Source of the DNA: Janthinobacterium sp. CG3
GTDB lineage: Bacteria > Pseudomonadota > Gammaproteobacteria > Burkholderiales > Burkholderiaceae_D
Assembly: GCF_000344615.1 (NCBI RefSeq)
Contig: NZ_KB467824.1
Location: 1,639,741-1,703,740, forward strand
DNA length: 64,000 bases
Direction of reading: 5' to 3'
How positions within the stretch are numbered: the first letter of the stretch is position 1; every line of letters begins with the position of its first letter. The notes beneath the pieces were generated by a model that had not been told where the DNA came from, made no database searches, and saw nothing but the letters and a program-made list of their open reading frames with translations. Of the stretch, positions 60,600 through 64,000 are shown in pieces. Made by a program: the position numbers and the translations under genes.

Positions 60600-61970
60600 C
60601 TACTGGATCACGCGGTAGCACGGCGTGTACGACTTGCCGGCCAGCTTCATGCGGTGCTGCGCCACGAACGAGGCCAGCAGCGCGTCCATCGGTCCCATCA
60701 CGGCGGCGTCGCCATGGATCTCGAAGTGGCCGTATTTCTCGATCGCGCGGATACCCTCGTCCTTGACGTTGCCCGCCACCACGCCCGAAAACGCCCGCCG
60801 CAGGTTGGCCGCCAGCAGATGCGTTTCCTGGTTCTTGTGCAGGCTCAGGTTGCGCATGTTCTCGTGCGTCGGCGAGAACGGCTTCTGGAATTCGCGGTCG
60901 ATCTTCAGCAGCCAGTTGAAGTAATAGGCGTCGCTGTGGGCCTTGCGGAATTCGCGCACCTGTTTGATGCCGTCCAACATTTCGCGCGCCACCAGTTCCG
61001 GGTCGTCGATGATGATTTTATAGCGCAGTTGCGCCTCCGGCCCCAGCGTGTCGCTGATGAACTGGTTGATTTGCACGAAGTAGTCGCGCGACGCCTCCGG
61101 CCCGGTAAACACCAGCGGGAACGGCATGCCGGCGTTGTCCGGATGCAGCAGGATGCCGAGGATGTAGAGGATCTCCTCGGCCGTGCCGGCGCCGCCCGGG
61201 AACACGACGATGCCGTGGCCGGCGCGCACGAACGCCTCCAGGCGCTTTTCGATGTCCGGCATGATCACCAGGTCGTTGACGATCGGGTTCGGCGATTCGG
61301 CGGCGATGATGCCCGGCTCGGTGATGCCCAGGTAGCGCCCGGCGTGCAGGCGCTGCTTGGCGTGGCCGATGGTGGCGCCCTTCATCGGACCCTTCATCGC
61401 GCCCGGGCCGCAGCCGGTGCAGATGTCGAGGCCGCGCAAGCCCATCTGGTAGCCCACTTCCTTCGAGTAATTGTATTCGGCGCGGTTGATCGAGTGGCCG
61501 CCCCAGCACACCACCAGGTTCGGATTGAGCTGGGTCTGCAACACGTTGGCGTTGCGCAGGATGTGGAACACGGCGTCGGTGACGCCCTCGGTGCTGTTGA
61601 GGTCGAATTTCGGGTTGCCGGTCACCTCGTCGCTGACGAAGATAATGTCGCGCAGCACCGCGAACAGGTGCTCGTGGATGCCTTTGATCATTTTACCGTC
61701 GACGAAGGCGATCGCCGGCGCACCCTTGATGTCCAGCTTGATGCCGCGCTCGCGCTGGATGATACTGATGTCGAACGATTCGTAACGTTCCAGCAGTTCC
61801 TTGCCATCGTCGATGGTGCTGCCGCAGTTCAGGACTGCGAGCGCGCAATTGCGGAAGGTGTTGTAAAGGCCGCCCTGACTGGTGTCGAGCAGCTTGTTGA
61901 CTTCCGTTTTGGAGAGCACGTCCAAACGGCCCTCCGGCGAAACCAGGGTATCGACAACGTCATGTTCCAT
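60600..61970 (-). CDS. ppnN: nucleotide 5'-monophosphate nucleosidase PpnN (LOG family)
   Basis: A 456-aa enzyme that splits nucleoside monophosphates into base and ribose 5-phosphate and is stimulated by (p)ppGpp in E. coli. The central Rossmann-like LOG domain has CTGCGPGAMKGPMKGATIGH, then the signature IVVFPGGAGTAEEILYILGI. N- and C-terminal extensions of PpnN are present (NTFRNCALAVLNCGSTIDDG; TPCYRVIQ at the end). Start at ATG 61970 gives the standard length; the upstream open frame is not coding. Confidence 0.92.
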   Translation of the reverse strand: MEHDVVDTLVSPEGRLDVLSKTEVNKLLDTSQGGLYNTFRNCALAVLNCGSTIDDGKELLERYESFDISIIQRERGIKLDIKGAPAIAFVDGKMIKGIHEHLFAVLRDIIFVSDEVTGNPKFDLNSTEGVTDAVFHILRNANVLQTQLNPNLVVCWGGHSINRAEYNYSKEVGYQMGLRGLDICTGCGPGAMKGPMKGATIGHAKQRLHAGRYLGITEPGIIAAESPNPIVNDLVIMPDIEKRLEAFVRAGHGIVVFPGGAGTAEEILYILGILLHPDNAGMPFPLVFTGPEASRDYFVQINQFISDTLGPEAQLRYKIIIDDPELVAREMLDGIKQVREFRKAHSDAYYFNWLLKIDREFQKPFSPTHENMRNLSLHKNQETHLLAANLRRAFSGVVAGNVKDEGIRAIEKYGHFEIHGDAAVMGPMDALLASFVAQHRMKLAGKSYTPCYRVIQ

Positions 61971-62309
61971 GATGCGAAAATCCTTTAAAAATACGGTGCC
62001 GGGAGGGCGCCATGCGGCACCGCCCTCCGAGTGATGAGCTTGCAATGCCAATATACGACAAGTCGACAAGTTTGTGGCCGCCAAATTCGCAAAAAACCAA
62101 CGGCTGCGCGCCGCCGCAAGGCTATTCGGGTTGATATGAATAAGACATACTTGTTTATGCAAATCGAACTGTTCGCTTGCGGCAATTTGTAGATTAGAAT
62201 GCCTCCCTATTGGAATTCCCCGGACATTACGGCGCCCTACCCGGGCGCCAGCGGAACCGGGTGGCTCCATATTTTTTATCCATTATAAAAATTTTTCAGG
62301 AGAAACCGC
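61971..62309. other. intergenic region between ppnN and the POT transporter
   Basis: About 340 bases between divergent genes, moderately A+T-rich from 62040 to 62210. It should hold both promoters; I cannot fix hexamers. No RNA gene or repeat seen. Confidence 0.5.
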
Positions 62310-63815
62310 ATGAGCGGTGCTACTACGTTGAACAAGGAAGCCACCCTTCCCGAGTTTAAGCAGATCATGGGCCACCCGAGCCCACTGTGGATGTTATTTA
62401 TGACCGAATTCTGGGAACGCTTCGCGTTCTACGGCATTCGCTGGGCCCTGGTGCTCTACATCGTCGCCCAATTCCACGGCGGCGACGCCTCCGGCCAGGC
62501 CGTTGCCAACCTGACCTACGGTTCCTACCTCGCGCTGGTGTACGCCGGCGCCCTGTTCGGCGGCTACGTCGCCGACCGCGTCATCGGCTACCAGCGTTCG
62601 ATCCTGATCGGCGCCTGCTTCATGGCCGCCGGCCTGTTCATGATTTCGATCCCCAACCCGGACGTCTTCAAACTGGGCTTGGCCACCATCATCGTCGGCA
62701 ACGGCATGTTCAAGCCGAACATTTCGACCATGGTCGGCAAGCTCTACAGCGTCGCCGACACCCGCCGCGACAGCGGCTTCACGATCTTTTACATGGGTAT
62801 CAACATGGGCGCCTTCTTCGCCCCCATCTTCACCCAGGTACTGGCGCAAAAAGTCTTCGGCACCGACGCCATGCCCGCCTACAAAATCGTCTTCATCGCG
62901 GCCGGCATCGGCATGCTGGTCAGCCTGGTCTGGTTCGCCATCGGCCGCAAGTCGCTGAAAGGCATCGGCGCGCCGGAGCCGGAGGCGCAAAGCCGCCTGC
63001 GCATGGTCTACGTGACCATCGGCGCGCTGGTGGTGATTCCGCTGGTATACTTCCTGCTGGCCGTCGGCGCCACCAACCTGCAATACGTGTTGTCGGTGCT
63101 GTTCGTCGGCCTGAGCATCATGTTGATGATCGAAGGCATCAAAAACGGCAAGGTCGCGCGCGACAAGGTCATCGCCATGTTGCTCATCTTCGCCTTCAAC
63201 ATTTTGTTCTGGATGTTCTTCGAACAGGCCGGCAGCTCGTTTACCTTCCTCGCTGAAAACATCGTCGACCGCCAACTGGGCGGCTTCGTCTTCCCGACCG
63301 CCTGGTTCCAGAGCGTCAATTCGATCGCCATCATCGCCTTCGCGCCGATCGTCGCCTTCGCCTGGATCTTGCTGGGCCGGCGCGACGCCAATCCGTCGAT
63401 CCCGCGCAAATTCGGCCTGGGCCTGATCGGCAACGCCATCGCCTTCGGCCTGCTGATCTACGCACTGTCGAGCCTAGTCGACGGCAACGGCAAAATCCCG
63501 TTCTGGACCCTGTTCATGGTCTACGTGATCCAATCGGTGGGCGAACTGTGCCTGTCGCCGATCGGCCTGTCGATGGTCACCAAGCTGGCGCCGGTGCGCC
63601 TGGTCGGCCTGGGCATGGGCGGCTGGTTCCTCTCCACCGGTATCGGCAACAACCTGTCGGGCATCTTCGCCAGCCACGTCAGCGGCGAAAGCGGCCTGTC
63701 GGTGGCGTCGGCGCTGGACGGCTACTCCTTCGGCTTCTGGTCGCTGCTGGGCGCCGGCGTGGTGCTGTTCCTGATCGCACCGCTGATCAACAAGCTGATG
63801 CACGGCGTCAAATAA
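62310..63815 (+). CDS. POT-family proton-coupled oligopeptide transporter
   Basis: A 501-aa inner-membrane protein with about 12-14 spans that imports di- and tripeptides with protons. The family signature ExxERFxxYG is present as EFWERFAFYG near the N-terminus; then GGYVADRVIGYQRSILIG, IIVGNGMFKPNISTMVGKLY and the second signature region FTIFYMGINMGAFFAP. A late FWMFFEQAGSSFTFLAE matches the substrate-binding segment. AGGAG precedes the ATG. A terminator follows at 63844. The exact paralog (dtpA, B or other) cannot be named. Confidence 0.92.
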   Translation: MSGATTLNKEATLPEFKQIMGHPSPLWMLFMTEFWERFAFYGIRWALVLYIVAQFHGGDASGQAVANLTYGSYLALVYAGALFGGYVADRVIGYQRSILIGACFMAAGLFMISIPNPDVFKLGLATIIVGNGMFKPNISTMVGKLYSVADTRRDSGFTIFYMGINMGAFFAPIFTQVLAQKVFGTDAMPAYKIVFIAAGIGMLVSLVWFAIGRKSLKGIGAPEPEAQSRLRMVYVTIGALVVIPLVYFLLAVGATNLQYVLSVLFVGLSIMLMIEGIKNGKVARDKVIAMLLIFAFNILFWMFFEQAGSSFTFLAENIVDRQLGGFVFPTAWFQSVNSIAIIAFAPIVAFAWILLGRRDANPSIPRKFGLGLIGNAIAFGLLIYALSSLVDGNGKIPFWTLFMVYVIQSVGELCLSPIGLSMVTKLAPVRLVGLGMGGWFLSTGIGNNLSGIFASHVSGESGLSVASALDGYSFGFWSLLGAGVVLFLIAPLINKLMHGVK

Positions 63816-63843
63816 ACGCCGCGCTGTAAAGCGTCAATGAACA

Positions 63844-63869
63844 CGGCGGCCCGCGGGCCGCCGTTTTTT
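63844..63869 (+). terminator. rho-independent terminator of the POT gene
   Basis: CGGCGGCCC (63844-63852) pairs with GGGCCGCCG (63855-63863) around a minimal loop, followed by six T (63864-63869). Confidence 0.88.
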
Positions 63870-63895
63870 ATGGGTGAAGCGTTAGCGTGTCGTAG

Positions 63896-64000
63896 GTCGG
63901 ATTAGCGGGACGCGTAATCCGACCATGTTGGCCGAAGCGAGCCGCGCCGCTCCAGGCCAAGCTTGTCGGCTTGCGCCGTTCCGGCCAACCCGACCGACGC
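63896..64000. repeat. REP-like palindromes at the window edge
   Basis: GTCGGATTA (63896-63904) pairs with TAATCCGAC (63915-63923), as at 31855-31881. The last 27 bases of the window are nearly the reverse complement of 889-915, so another member of the same repeat family begins here and continues past the edge. Confidence 0.7.

Noticed and set aside
956-64000. tRNA, rRNA or riboswitch genes
   Set aside because: I scanned the gaps by eye and found no cloverleaf, rRNA segment or recognisable riboswitch core; a covariance-model search (tRNAscan-SE or Infernal) would be decisive.

Overview
The window is high-GC, densely coded DNA from a Betaproteobacterium, most likely the Oxalobacteraceae (Massilia/Duganella/Janthinobacterium type). 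This is inferred from the protein flavour (long ThyA, LolCDE, RES/Xre pair, PEP-CTERM protein, prfB-HAD-lysS block), from strong G/C codon bias, and from 'GTCGGRTTA…TAAYCCGAC' palindromic repeats between genes. No rRNA, tRNA or CRISPR was seen.

Layout. 1-6.3 kb: the 5' part of an IS1182-type transposase running off the left edge, then thyA and folA separated by an M35 zinc protease, a small secreted homologue of that protease's N-terminal domain, and a TerD/vWA (TerF-like) protein. 6.5-8.7 kb: an Arg/Lys/Orn decarboxylase. 8.9-19 kb: an unusual accessory locus. 19.4-36.8 kb: housekeeping and mixed metabolism (dcd, hydrolases, TauE, LysR, an I.5-type lipase, nitroreductase, comEC, an SUV3-like helicase, a TatD/LolD/LolC operon with two LolC-type permeases). 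37-48.6 kb: an Rpn nuclease, then a complete type I secretion system (TolC, HlyD and ABC proteins), a PEP-CTERM protein and a 1627-residue SdrD-type repeat adhesin that is probably its cargo. 49-56.6 kb: recJ, a dockerin-bearing secreted protein, an orphan shortened TssF-like protein and a RES/Xre toxin-antitoxin pair. 56.6-64 kb: a DUF2288 protein, prfB (with its programmed +1 frameshift), a HAD phosphatase, lysS, ppnN and a POT peptide transporter.

The most interesting region is 8.9-18.5 kb. Seven leftward genes (17854 down to 10316), closely spaced or overlapping, encode three paralogous proteins with a Gly/Ala-rich membrane-active-looking core, an HEVGH metallopeptidase, a 715-aa protein of unknown function, an AONS-like PLP enzyme with changed active-site residues, and a GIY-YIG nuclease with an acidic/aromatic N-terminus. 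An exact consensus sigma-54 promoter (TGGCACG-N4-TTGCA) lies 71-86 bases before the first gene. A perfect 19-bp inverted repeat sits about 120 bases upstream of the predicted start point, where an enhancer-binding protein would bind. A sigma-54 activator with GAFTGA is encoded convergently at the far end. I read this as a dedicated sigma-54-controlled system of unknown function, possibly an exported membrane-active protein set with its own processing enzymes; the function is inference only.
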